Shown piece by piece: positions 46,794-54,481 of a stretch of DNA of 64,000 nucleotides. Position numbers and translations under genes: made by a program. The notes below the pieces were generated by a model. It had not been told where the DNA came from. It saw only the letters and a program-made list of their open reading frames with translations, and ran no database searches. Source of the DNA: Saccharothrix sp. NRRL B-16314 (GTDB lineage Bacteria; Actinomycetota; Actinomycetes; Mycobacteriales; Pseudonocardiaceae); assembly GCF_000716595.1 (NCBI RefSeq), contig NZ_JNXC01000003.1, forward strand, positions 310,001-374,000. The letters are read 5' to 3'. The first letter of the stretch is position 1, and each line of letters opens with the position of its first letter.

Positions 46794-47402
46794 ATGCCCG
46801 TGCGGGTCGGGAGCGCCCGATCCGCCGCTCCGGCCCGCCCGGACGACGGACCGGAGGCGTTCGTCGAAGCGGCGGTCCGGGGTGACCGTCGGGCGGTCGA
46901 GGAGCTGCTGGCCGTGATCCGGCCGGTGATCGTGCGGTACTGCCGGGTCAGGGTGGGTCGCGGCGACCGGTCGTCGGCGTCGGCCGAGGACGTGGCGCAG
47001 GAGGTGTGCCTCGCGGTGCTGAAGGCGTTGCCGGGCTACCGCGAGCAGGGCCGCCCGTTCATGGCGTTCGTGTACGGGATCGCCGCGCACAAGGTCGCCG
47101 ACGCGCACCGCGCCTCCGCCCGCAACCGGGCCGAGTCCGTGCCCGAGCTGCCGGACGGGCCGGGCGCGGAACCCGGCCCCGAGCAGCGGACGCTGCAGGG
47201 CGAGCTGTCCGAGCGGATGGGTCGCCTGCTGGGCGTCCTGCCGGACCGGCAGCGCGAGATCCTGGTGCTGCGGGTCGTCCTCGGCATGTCCGCCGAGGAG
47301 ACCGCCGACATCGTCGGCTCCACGCCCGGCGCCGTCCGGGTGGCCCAGCACCGCGCGTTGACCCGGCTGCGCAAGGCGTTGGACGAAGCGCAGCAGTCCT
47401 AG
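46794..47402 (+). CDS. ECF sigma factor, SigD/ShbA type
   Basis: A 202-residue RNA polymerase sigma factor. Region 2 contains DVAQEVCLAVLKALPGYREQ and GRPFMAFVYGIAAHKVADAH; region 4 has LPDRQREILVLRVVLGMSAE and VGSTPGAVRVAQHRALTRLR. These match M. tuberculosis SigD and Streptomyces ShbA, which drives transcription of the principal sigma gene hrdB. ATG 46794 has GGGAGG six bases upstream; a longer frame from GTG 46641 includes a Gly/Ser/Val repeat without homology. No anti-sigma gene adjoins it. Confidence 0.9.
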   Translation: MPVRVGSARSAAPARPDDGPEAFVEAAVRGDRRAVEELLAVIRPVIVRYCRVRVGRGDRSSASAEDVAQEVCLAVLKALPGYREQGRPFMAFVYGIAAHKVADAHRASARNRAESVPELPDGPGAEPGPEQRTLQGELSERMGRLLGVLPDRQREILVLRVVLGMSAEETADIVGSTPGAVRVAQHRALTRLRKALDEAQQS

Positions 47403-47416
47403 CCGGTGCCCGGTGG

Positions 47417-48748
47417 TCAGTGCCGCCAGCGGGTCTGCGCGGCGATCTCGTCCGGTGAGCAGTCGGCGAACCGGGTGATCTCGCCGCGCCGCACGTCCGC
47501 GATGGTCTCGGCGAACTCCACGCCGAACGCCTCGGCCAGCACCTCGTCCGCCTCGAACGCCACCACGGCGTCCTCCAGGCACGTGGGCAGGCGCTTCGCG
47601 TCGGCGAGCACCGCCGGGTCCACCCCGACCGGCTCGGGCAGCCGCGCACCGTCGACGATCCCGGCGAGGCCCGCCGCCATCGTGGCCGCCACCACGAGGT
47701 ACGGGTTCGCCGACAGGTCGTAGCACTTGACCTCCAGGTCACGGCCCGCGACCAGGCGCAACGCCGCTTCCCGGTTCTCCAGGCCCCACACCGCGAACGC
47801 GCCCGCCCAGACCTGCGGCACCAGCCGGAGGTAGCTGGCCACCGACGGGGCGCCGATCGCGCACAGCGCGGGCACCCGCTCCAGCACACCCGCCGCGAAC
47901 GCCTCCGCTTCGTCGGTCAGCCCGAACCAGCCCTCACCGCCGCCGAACAGGTTCCGGCCGTCGCGCCACAGGCTCAGGTGCACGTGACCGCCGTTGCCGA
48001 CGCCGTCGGCGACGACCTTCGGCGAGAACGACGCGCGCAGGCCGTGCCGGTGGGTGATCGCCCGGATCGTCTCGCGCACCAGCACCGACGTGTCGGCCGC
48101 GTGCACCGGGTCCTCCGGCGTGGTGGACAGCTCGAACTGGCCGGGCGCGTACTCCGGGTGGAACTGGAGCACTTCGACGTCCTGCTCGTACAGCGCGGAC
48201 AGCAGGTCCGCGCCGTAGTCGGACAGCTCGACCTGCCGGGCGTGGCCGTACGCGGGACCGGTGGCGGCGGGCCGGAAGTCGTCCGTGCCGCCCTGCCCGA
48301 CGACCCACTCGACCTCGAAGCCCGCCTGCACCTCGTAGCCGTGCACGGTCAGGCGGTCGGTGACGGCACGCGCCAGCCCGCGTTCGTCCTGCGGGTGCGG
48401 CTCGCCCTGCTGGTCGAAGCGGTCGGCCGGCGCCCACGCCCAGCCGGGCTGGCCCGCCAGCACCGTCAGCCGGTCCAGGTCGGGGCGCAGCCGCAGGTCG
48501 CCGACCGGTCCGCCCGCGTGCCGCCCGGTGATGATCGTGTCGTCCAGCAGGAACACGTCGAACACGGGAGACGCGCCCACGCCGTCGGCGGCGGCTCTGG
48601 GCAGGCCCGCGACCGGGACCGACTTCACCCTCGTGATGCCGCTGTGGTCCACCCACGTGAGCGCGATCGCGACCACGTCCTGCTCCAGCAGGTCGTCCAC
48701 CAGTTCGGCGGCCAGCGCACGCCGGTGCTCCCGCTCGGCTGTGTCCAT
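47417..48748 (-). CDS. Glutamine synthetase-like protein (GlnA4/FluG type)
   Basis: A 443-residue type I glutamine synthetase fold enzyme with the catalytic core motifs YAPGQFELST, RASFSPKVVADGVGNGGHVH, LRLVPQVWAGAFAVWGLENR and DLSANPYLVVAATMAAGLAG. It is shorter than true GlnA and has no tyrosine adenylylation motif, placing it with the gamma-glutamylation enzymes (polyamine or ethanolamine type) and with the C-terminal half of fungal FluG. Divergently transcribed from an amidohydrolase gene 36 bases away. The substrate is not predictable. Confidence 0.85.
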   Translation of the reverse strand: MDTAEREHRRALAAELVDDLLEQDVVAIALTWVDHSGITRVKSVPVAGLPRAAADGVGASPVFDVFLLDDTIITGRHAGGPVGDLRLRPDLDRLTVLAGQPGWAWAPADRFDQQGEPHPQDERGLARAVTDRLTVHGYEVQAGFEVEWVVGQGGTDDFRPAATGPAYGHARQVELSDYGADLLSALYEQDVEVLQFHPEYAPGQFELSTTPEDPVHAADTSVLVRETIRAITHRHGLRASFSPKVVADGVGNGGHVHLSLWRDGRNLFGGGEGWFGLTDEAEAFAAGVLERVPALCAIGAPSVASYLRLVPQVWAGAFAVWGLENREAALRLVAGRDLEVKCYDLSANPYLVVAATMAAGLAGIVDGARLPEPVGVDPAVLADAKRLPTCLEDAVVAFEADEVLAEAFGVEFAETIADVRRGEITRFADCSPDEIAAQTRWRH

Positions 48749-48784
48749 CTGGCGTGGTTACACCAGGTCTCTAGTCTTCAACAA

Positions 48785-49885
48785 GTGGAACCACTGCTGC
48801 CCTGCGTGGCGTCGTTGCGACTCGTGGACCACCACTGCCACGGGGTGCTGAGGGCCGATGTGGACCGGGACGGGTTCGAGTCGATGCTGACCGAGGCGGC
48901 GTCGGTGTCGCCGCTGGGGACGTCCCTGTTCGACTCGTCGCTGGGGCTCGCGGTGCGGCGCTGGTGTGCGCCTTTGCTGGATCTGCCGGTGCTGGCGCCG
49001 GCCGACGAGTACCTGGCGCGGCGGCTGTCGCTGGGTGCGGCGGAGGCGAACCGGACGTTCCTCGTGGCGTCGGAGATCTCGATGTTCCTGGTGGACGGCG
49101 GGCTGTCGCCGGAGCGGTTGGCAGGGCCGTCCGTCTTCACCCATTCCAGTGAACTTCCCGTGCTGCGGCTGGAGCGGCTGGCCGAGGAGCTCGTGGCGCG
49201 AGGCGCCGCCGGTTTCCCGGACCGGGTGCGTGCCGCCCTGGCGTCGTCGAACGCGGTGGCGGCGAAGTCGATCGCGGCCTACCGGGTGGGGCTGGCGCTG
49301 GACCCGGAGCGGCCCGCGGACGCCTCGGTGGTGGCGGCGGCCGACCGGTGGCTGAAGTCCGGGTCGTCCCGGTGCGCGGACGACGTGGTCACCCGGTTCC
49401 TGGTCTGGGAGGCGCTGGAACGCGGGCTGCCGGTGCAGTTCCACGTCGGCTACGGGGACGCGGACCTGTCGCTGCGCGACTGCGACCCGCTGCTGCTGAC
49501 GGACCTGCTGCGGGCGACCGCCGGGCTCGGCGTGCCGGTGGTGCTGCTGCACAACTACCCGTTCCACCGCAACGCCGGGTACCTGGCGCAGGTCTTCCCG
49601 CACGTGTTCGTCGACGTCGGGTTGGCCACGCACGCGGCGGCGCACCAGGCGAGCCGGGTGCTGGCCGAGGCGCTGGAGATCGTGCCGTTCGGGAAGTTCC
49701 TGTTCTCCACCGACGCGTACGGACTGGCCGAGCTGTACTACCTGGGTGCGCTGTTCTTCCGCCGTGCGCTGTCCGACTTCCTCTCGCACGGGCTGCGGGC
49801 GCATGCTTTCGCCCTGGCGGACGCGGAGCGCGTCGCCAACCTGATCGGGTGGCGGAACGCGCACCGGGTCTACCGGCTGACGTAA
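48785..49885 (+). CDS. Amidohydrolase (FluG N-terminal type)
   Basis: A 366-residue amidohydrolase-family TIM barrel. The metal-binding start is VDHHCHGVLR, later HVGYGD, the LLHNYPFHRN histidine and STDAYGLAELYYLG with the catalytic Asp. This corresponds to the N-terminal half of FluG-type fusions, whose C-terminal half is glutamine-synthetase-like, here the divergent neighbour. GTG 48785 begins the homologous region. Together the pair could attach and remove gamma-glutamyl groups from amines, which is inference from the fusion. Confidence 0.82.
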   Translation: MEPLLPCVASLRLVDHHCHGVLRADVDRDGFESMLTEAASVSPLGTSLFDSSLGLAVRRWCAPLLDLPVLAPADEYLARRLSLGAAEANRTFLVASEISMFLVDGGLSPERLAGPSVFTHSSELPVLRLERLAEELVARGAAGFPDRVRAALASSNAVAAKSIAAYRVGLALDPERPADASVVAAADRWLKSGSSRCADDVVTRFLVWEALERGLPVQFHVGYGDADLSLRDCDPLLLTDLLRATAGLGVPVVLLHNYPFHRNAGYLAQVFPHVFVDVGLATHAAAHQASRVLAEALEIVPFGKFLFSTDAYGLAELYYLGALFFRRALSDFLSHGLRAHAFALADAERVANLIGWRNAHRVYRLT

Positions 49886-49889
49886 AGTG

Positions 49890-49905
49890 TCGAACACTTG
49901 TTCGG
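49890..49905 (+). promoter_or_regulatory. LexA (SOS) box upstream of dinB
   Basis: TCGAAC-ACTT-GTTCGG matches the actinobacterial LexA operator TCGAAC-N4-GTTCGA in 11 of 12 fixed bases. It starts five bases after the amidohydrolase stop and ends 18 bases before the preferred dinB start, so LexA binding would block transcription initiation. Confidence 0.85.
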
Positions 49906-49923
49906 TTCCTGGTGGAGGTGGTC

Positions 49924-51222
49924 GTGGGCCGTAGCGCGAACCTGCCGCGCGGTCTCGTCGACCGCTTCCTCGTGCGCGGCGACACCTGGCCGGACGACAC
50001 CGGCTGCTCGATGCTGCACGTCGACATGGACGCCTTCTACGCGTCGGTCGAGATCCGCGACCAGCCGGAACTGGCGGGCAAGCCCGTGGTCGTCGGCGGC
50101 ACGGCGAACCGGGGCGTGGTCGCGGCGGCGAACTACGTGGCCCGCGAGTTCGGCGTCCGGTCCGCCATGCCGATCGCGCACGCCCGCAGGCTCGCGCCGC
50201 ACGCGGTGTTCGTCGCCCCGAACTTCGCCCGCTACCAGGAGGTTTCGCGCGGGGTCATGACGATCTTCCGCGACATCACGCCGCTGGTGGAGCCGTTGAG
50301 CCTGGACGAGGCGTTCCTCGACGTGAGCGGTGCGCTGAAGCGGATGCGGTCGAGCCCGGCGCAGATCGCGGCGGTGATCAGGGCGCAGGTGGAGGAGGCG
50401 CACGGCATCACGTGCTCGGTGGGCGTGGCGCCGACGAAGTTCCTGGCCAAGCTGGCGTCGGGGATGTGCAAACCGGACGGCGCCATGGTCGTGCCGCGCA
50501 CCGAGGTGCTGTCGTTCCTGCACCCGCTGCCGGTGTCGGCGCTGTGGGGCGTGGGGCAGCGGACGGCCGAGCAGCTGGACCGGGTGGGGCTGGAGACGGT
50601 GGCCGACGTCGCCGCGACCCCGTTGCCGCGGCTGCGGAAGGTGCTCGGGGTGGCGTTGGCGGAGCACCTGCACGCGTTGGCGCAGGGTCACGACGACCGG
50701 CCGGTGGTGCCGTCCACGCGGGAGAAGTCGATCGGGGCCGAGGAGACGTTCGAGGTCGACCACTTCGACCGGGAGCTGCTGCGGCGGGAGTTGCTGCGGC
50801 TGGCGGAGCGCTCGACGGCGACCCTGCGGTCGCGGGGGCTGCGCGGCCGGACGGTGTCGATCAAGGTGCGGTTCGCCGACTTCACCACGATCACCAGGTC
50901 GAAGACGTTGCGGGTGGCGACGGACGTGACGCACGAGGTGTACCGGACGGCGTCGACGCTCCTGGACGAGCAGGTGCCGGCGGGGGCGGTGCGGCTGATC
51001 GGGGTGCGGATCGAGCAGCTGGTGGAGGGCGACGGCGGCGAGCAGCTGATGTTCGACGCGCCCGAGCGCGGGTGGCGTGAGGCGGAGCAGGCGGCGGACC
51101 AGGCCCGGTCGAAGTTCGGCCGCGCGGCGATCCGCCCGGCCTCCCTGCTGGCCCAGGCCCCGGCCCGCTCAGGCCTGAACGAACCCAAGCCGGACCGATC
51201 GGACCCCGGTCCGGTGGCTTGA
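49924..51222 (+). CDS. dinB: DNA polymerase IV
   Basis: DinB is a Y-family translesion polymerase. The 432-residue protein has the catalytic MLHVDMDAFYASVE (first Asp) and PLSLDEAFLDVS (SLDEA, second metal site), the FCVGVAP-like TCSVGVAPTKFLAKLAS and the little-finger domain. GTG 49924 is five bases after GGAGG (49914-49918); GTG 49912 and 49918 are alternatives. The C-terminus lacks a clear beta-clamp pentapeptide in the last residues. The upstream SOS box predicts DNA-damage induction. Confidence 0.95.
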   Translation: MGRSANLPRGLVDRFLVRGDTWPDDTGCSMLHVDMDAFYASVEIRDQPELAGKPVVVGGTANRGVVAAANYVAREFGVRSAMPIAHARRLAPHAVFVAPNFARYQEVSRGVMTIFRDITPLVEPLSLDEAFLDVSGALKRMRSSPAQIAAVIRAQVEEAHGITCSVGVAPTKFLAKLASGMCKPDGAMVVPRTEVLSFLHPLPVSALWGVGQRTAEQLDRVGLETVADVAATPLPRLRKVLGVALAEHLHALAQGHDDRPVVPSTREKSIGAEETFEVDHFDRELLRRELLRLAERSTATLRSRGLRGRTVSIKVRFADFTTITRSKTLRVATDVTHEVYRTASTLLDEQVPAGAVRLIGVRIEQLVEGDGGEQLMFDAPERGWREAEQAADQARSKFGRAAIRPASLLAQAPARSGLNEPKPDRSDPGPVA

Positions 51223-51313
51223 CGGGTTCGGGGTTCCGCCGCCCGGCACGCCGTTCGGGTGGTGGCCGGCCTGATCCACACCGCGCGGGTCGATCACCCG
51301 GCACAGTGGGACC

Positions 51314-51955
51314 GTGGACCGGTTCTGGGGCCTGCTCAGCCCGGCCGAGCACGACGTGCTCGCCGTGGCGGGGGTCGAGCGCGACTACCCGCCGGGCTCT
51401 TCGGTCTGCCACGAGGGCGAGGTCACGGGGCACGTGCTGGTCGTGCGCCGAGGCCTGCTCCGGGTCACCGCGACCACCGCGAACGGCACCGAGAAGGTGC
51501 TCGCCGTGCGTGGTCCGGGCGACCTCGTCGGTGAGCGCTCGGCGGTCGACGGCCTGCCGCGCTCGGCGACCGTCCAGGCCCTCGGCGCGGTGCGGGCGCT
51601 GGTGCTGTCCGCCGCGTCGTTCGCCTCGCTGTGCCAGCGCCACCCGGGCATCGCGTGGGCCGTGCTGATCGTCGTCATCGCCCGGCAGCGCGACACGGAC
51701 CGCCAGCGGGTGCAGATCAGCGGCACGGCCACCCAGCGCGTCGCCGCCGTCCTGATCGACATGGCCCTGCGACGCGGGATCGCCGACCAGGGCGCCATCG
51801 CGCTGAGCCAGGAGGAACTGGCCGGGATCGCGGGCACTTCCCGGGAATCCCTCGTGCGGGTGCTGCGCACGCTGCGCGAGGAGGGCATTATCGGCACCGG
51901 GCGGCGGAAGATCGACATCCATCACGTGGGCCGGCTCTACGACTTCACCAACTGA
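51314..51955 (+). CDS. Crp/Fnr family regulator
   Basis: A 213-residue protein with an N-terminal cyclic-nucleotide-binding fold (YPPGSSVCHEGEVTGHVLVV, VRGPGDLVGERSAVDG) and a C-terminal winged helix with the Crp helix-turn-helix LSQEELAGIAGTSRESLVRV. Only one Cys lies in the N-terminal domain apart from one in CQRHPG, so an Fnr iron-sulfur cluster is unlikely. The PGDLVGERSAVDGLPRSATV segment resembles cAMP-binding proteins, but key Arg-Ser placement is present only in part. The start is GTG at 51314. Confidence 0.9.
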   Translation: MDRFWGLLSPAEHDVLAVAGVERDYPPGSSVCHEGEVTGHVLVVRRGLLRVTATTANGTEKVLAVRGPGDLVGERSAVDGLPRSATVQALGAVRALVLSAASFASLCQRHPGIAWAVLIVVIARQRDTDRQRVQISGTATQRVAAVLIDMALRRGIADQGAIALSQEELAGIAGTSRESLVRVLRTLREEGIIGTGRRKIDIHHVGRLYDFTN

Positions 51956-52039
51956 TTTCCCCCAGTGCGTCATCTGACGCGGAACTCGACTGCCACACCT
52001 CGTACAAAGGTGACATCAGTCGAGATCAGAGGGGGAGTC

Positions 52040-52297
52040 ATGAACCACAACGAGGAGCAGGCCAAGGCCCGCCGCCAGTTCACCGAACGCCTCGCCTGCA
52101 CGCTCGTCTTCACCGTCGTCCAGCTGTGGGCCGCCGTGGTGATCATCGTCAAGGCCGATGTCGACGGCGTGGTCGCGCTCGCCGTCGCGTTCGTGCTCGC
52201 CGGCGGTCTGATCGCGGTGCACGACGCCTGGCGCGACGTCCGCTCCGTCCGGCGTGAGCTGGACGTCGAGATCCGCGAAGACCTCGTGCGCCTCTGA
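52040..52297 (+). CDS. Small two-helix membrane protein
   Basis: An 85-residue protein with a charged N-terminus (MNHNEEQAKARRQFTERL), two hydrophobic helices (about 22-38 and 43-62) and an acidic/basic tail (WRDVRSVRRELDVEIRED). ATG 52040 follows AGGGGGAG. The upstream region shares the 11-mer TGACATCAGTC with the ribbon-helix-helix operator at 22359. A strong terminator follows the gene, so it is a single-gene transcript. Its function is unknown. Confidence 0.75.
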   Translation: MNHNEEQAKARRQFTERLACTLVFTVVQLWAAVVIIVKADVDGVVALAVAFVLAGGLIAVHDAWRDVRSVRRELDVEIREDLVRL

Positions 52298-52336
52298 AGC
52301 CAAGCGGCGGCCAACGAGGGGTGGCTGCCGTTTTCC

Positions 52337-52374
52337 GAGGCCTTCCGCAGACGGTCGGGTCTGCGGAAGGCCTC
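52337..52374 (+). terminator. Terminator after small membrane protein
   Basis: A perfect 15-bp stem (52337-52351 with 52360-52374) with an 8-base loop, preceded by TTTT and followed by ACTTCTTTTCC. This is the most classical intrinsic terminator of the window. Confidence 0.9.
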
Positions 52375-52434
52375 ACTTCTTTTCCGGCCTGTCCGTCCGG
52401 CTGATCCCTGCGGCCTGTTCTTGCGGCCTGTTCT

Positions 52435-52470
52435 CACGGAGTTGTCCACAGCCCACGGAGTTGTCCACAG
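52435..52470. promoter_or_regulatory. Tandem pair of DnaA boxes
   Basis: The 17-base sequence CACGGAGTTGTCCACAG occurs at 52435-52451 and 52454-52470 (period 19). Each copy contains TTGTCCACA (52442-52450 and 52461-52469), the consensus DnaA box of high-GC actinomycetes. No dnaA, dnaN or oriC-like cluster is here, so the pair could regulate the next gene or titrate DnaA. Confidence 0.7.
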
Positions 52471-52512
52471 TTCGCGATCTCCACGTCGACCAACCTCGCC
52501 GGACCGCCCATC

Positions 52513-53472
52513 GTGGAACCCATGCGAACCTCGAACCGCACCACCATCGACCTCGACGCCCTGGGTGGCCTCTTCCCCGGCCGCGTCGCCACCGCCTCGG
52601 AGCTGCTCGGCCTCGGCCTGCCCAGCGGGGAGCTCGGTGTCCGCTGTCGGCCGCGCGGCCCGTGGCAGCACCTCCTACCGGGCATCCTGCTCCTGGCCCG
52701 GACACCGCCTACCCGTGCGCAGCTGGTGCGGGCGGCTCTCCGGTACGGCGGTCCGCGCACGATGCTCACGGGTGTGGACGCGCTCCAGCTGCACGGCATG
52801 CGGGCGTTGCCGGCCACCGGTCCGGTGCAGATCCTCGTCGACCGCCCGGTCGAGCCGGCCGCCAAGGTCCGCGTCACGCGCGTCCGCCGCTTACCCGAGC
52901 CCGTCCTGCGCAAGGGCTTCCTGACCGCCCCGCTCGCCAGAGCCGCGGTCGACGCCGCCGGAGCCCTGTGCCTGCGTGACGACATCCGGATCGTGCTGAC
53001 CGAGGTGGTCCGCCACGGCGGGGTCCCGGTGGCCGATCTCAGACCGTGGCTGTCCCGTGGTTCGGACCACGTCCGGCAGGTCCTGGCCGAACTGGCGGAC
53101 GGCGTCCGCTCGGTCCCGCAGGCCTGGGCGAGGGCCGTGCTGGACGACCTGGCGTTGCCGAGCCCGCGCTGGGACGTCCCGGTGCGCACCGCCGAGGGCC
53201 GCCTGCTGGGCATCGCCGACGCCTGGTGGGACGACCTTGCCCTGGCGTGGCAGTTCAGCACCCCGAGGTCCCGGGCGGACCTCCTCGCCGCGGCCGGTGT
53301 GATCGTCCTCCACACACCGCCCGCTCGACTGCGCCGGCTACCGGCGGCCGTGGCGCAAGACCTGCTGCGCGCCGCCACCCGAGCCGGCCGGCGACCCCGA
53401 CCGACGATCAAGGCAGGCGGTGCGGCCGGCGGCACCACGACCGGAAAGGAGTCGATCACCCTCCACCGGTGA
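52513..53472 (+). CDS. AbiEi-like / hypothetical regulator-type protein
   Basis: A 319-residue protein. The N-terminal 100 residues (GGLFPGRVATASELLGLGLP, GPWQHLLPGILLLAR, TGVDALQLHGMRALP) resemble the winged-helix antitoxin-like N-terminus of AbiEi-type proteins, and the C-terminal region (VRTAEGRLLGIADAWWDDLA, AWQFSTPRSRADLLAAAGVI) is like the restriction-endonuclease-fold region of such actinobacterial proteins. No AbiEii nucleotidyltransferase gene follows, so it is probably an orphan. GTG 52513 or ATG 52522 is the start. Two DnaA boxes lie just upstream. Confidence 0.65.
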   Translation: MEPMRTSNRTTIDLDALGGLFPGRVATASELLGLGLPSGELGVRCRPRGPWQHLLPGILLLARTPPTRAQLVRAALRYGGPRTMLTGVDALQLHGMRALPATGPVQILVDRPVEPAAKVRVTRVRRLPEPVLRKGFLTAPLARAAVDAAGALCLRDDIRIVLTEVVRHGGVPVADLRPWLSRGSDHVRQVLAELADGVRSVPQAWARAVLDDLALPSPRWDVPVRTAEGRLLGIADAWWDDLALAWQFSTPRSRADLLAAAGVIVLHTPPARLRRLPAAVAQDLLRAATRAGRRPRPTIKAGGAAGGTTTGKESITLHR

Positions 53473-53997
53473 CGCTCCGCGCACGAAGTGAGCCGTTCCG
53501 CAAACGGAGGTGCCGGGCGGGCTTCGTATTGCCGAAGTCGGTCGCCCGATGAGGCGTGTGCGGGGCGGCCCCGAGGGTGCGGAGGTTGTGATCTCCGTCT
53601 CGGTCGGCGGTGCGGGATTACGACGATCAGGCCTGTGCGCTGGTCGGATAGGCCGGAAAGCGGGCGGTACCGGGCCGATTCGGGTACTGGCGGACGTGCT
53701 CTGACCGCAGTCCGGCGGTCCCGACCGGCCGTTGCGCCTCGCATCGGAGTGAACAACCGGGCACGCTGGGCACTTGACAGCCGAACGGAAGGCGGGTTGC
53801 GCGACCTCACGGTGGTCTGACCGTTGACCCGTGAGGATGATGGTGACAGAACGAACCGCTTAGGGGCACGGACTGGGTAGTCGGGGAGCCTCCCGAATCG
53901 TATCCTGGTTGTGACGCCCCCTGGGCGGGGCGTCCGCCGGGACCGGCGGCAACCGTGAACACCCGGCGCCCGCGACCGCTGTGCCGGAGGAGGAGCC
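53473..53997. other. 525-base intergenic region before the DUF3040 gene
   Basis: A hairpin (53913-53920 with 53927-53934, 8 bp, six-base loop) and a second short inverted repeat (CCGCCG/CGGCGG, 53935-53950) lie near the 3' end; TATCCT at 53901 may be a -10. Frames such as 53488-53820 are Arg-rich with no domains. The region likely holds the promoter and leader of the DUF3040 gene; no gene is supported. Confidence 0.5.
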
Positions 53998-54381
53998 ATG
54001 CCACTCTCCGAGCACGAGCAGCGACTGCTCGACCAGATCGAGCGCGCGCTCTACGCCGAGGACCCGAAGTTCGCATCCACAGTGCGCGGCGCCAAGCTGC
54101 GTAAGCCGTCCCGACGGCGTCGTATCCAGGGCATCGCGTTGTTCGCCGTGGGTGTGGCCCTGCTCGTTACGGGTGTGATGTTGCCGAAGCTCGCTGGTAT
54201 CCCGGTGGTGAGCGTGGTCGGCTTCCTGTTGATGTTCTTCGGCGTGCTGCTCACCGTGACGACATTGCGTCGTGGTGACCAGGGTGCCGAGGAACCCAGC
54301 GAAGAGGGAAGCCGGCCCAGCCGCAGCTCGTTCTCACAGAAGATGGAAGAACGTTTCCGTCGCCGTTTCGAGGACGAGTAG
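53998..54381 (+). CDS. DUF3040 membrane protein
   Basis: A 127-residue actinobacterial DUF3040 protein. The family N-terminus MPLSEHEQRLLDQIERALYA is followed by DPKFASTVRGAKL, a basic patch (RRRRIQ), two transmembrane helices (about 45-63 and 68-87) and a charged tail. DUF3040 genes are typical of the division and cell-wall cluster flank in actinobacteria. ATG 53998 follows GGAGGAGG. A 14-bp terminator follows. Function is unknown. Confidence 0.93.
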   Translation: MPLSEHEQRLLDQIERALYAEDPKFASTVRGAKLRKPSRRRRIQGIALFAVGVALLVTGVMLPKLAGIPVVSVVGFLLMFFGVLLTVTTLRRGDQGAEEPSEEGSRPSRSSFSQKMEERFRRRFEDE

Positions 54382-54410
54382 TCCGCGCGACAGCCCGACC
54401 GAACAACGCA

Positions 54411-54445
54411 CACGGCCCGCCCCGCAACCACCGGGGCGGGCCGTG
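54411..54445 (+). terminator. Terminator after the DUF3040 gene
   Basis: A 14-bp perfect GC-rich stem (54411-54424 with 54432-54445) with loop CAACCAC, followed by CGTTTCGTG, 29 bases after the stop. Confidence 0.85.
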
Positions 54446-54481
54446 CGTTTCGTGCCAGGCGCAACAACCCAGCCTCCCCGG

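Noticed and set aside
53488..53820. Plus-strand Arg-rich frame before the DUF3040 gene
   Set aside because: Low-complexity, no homology recognised, no ribosome-binding site.
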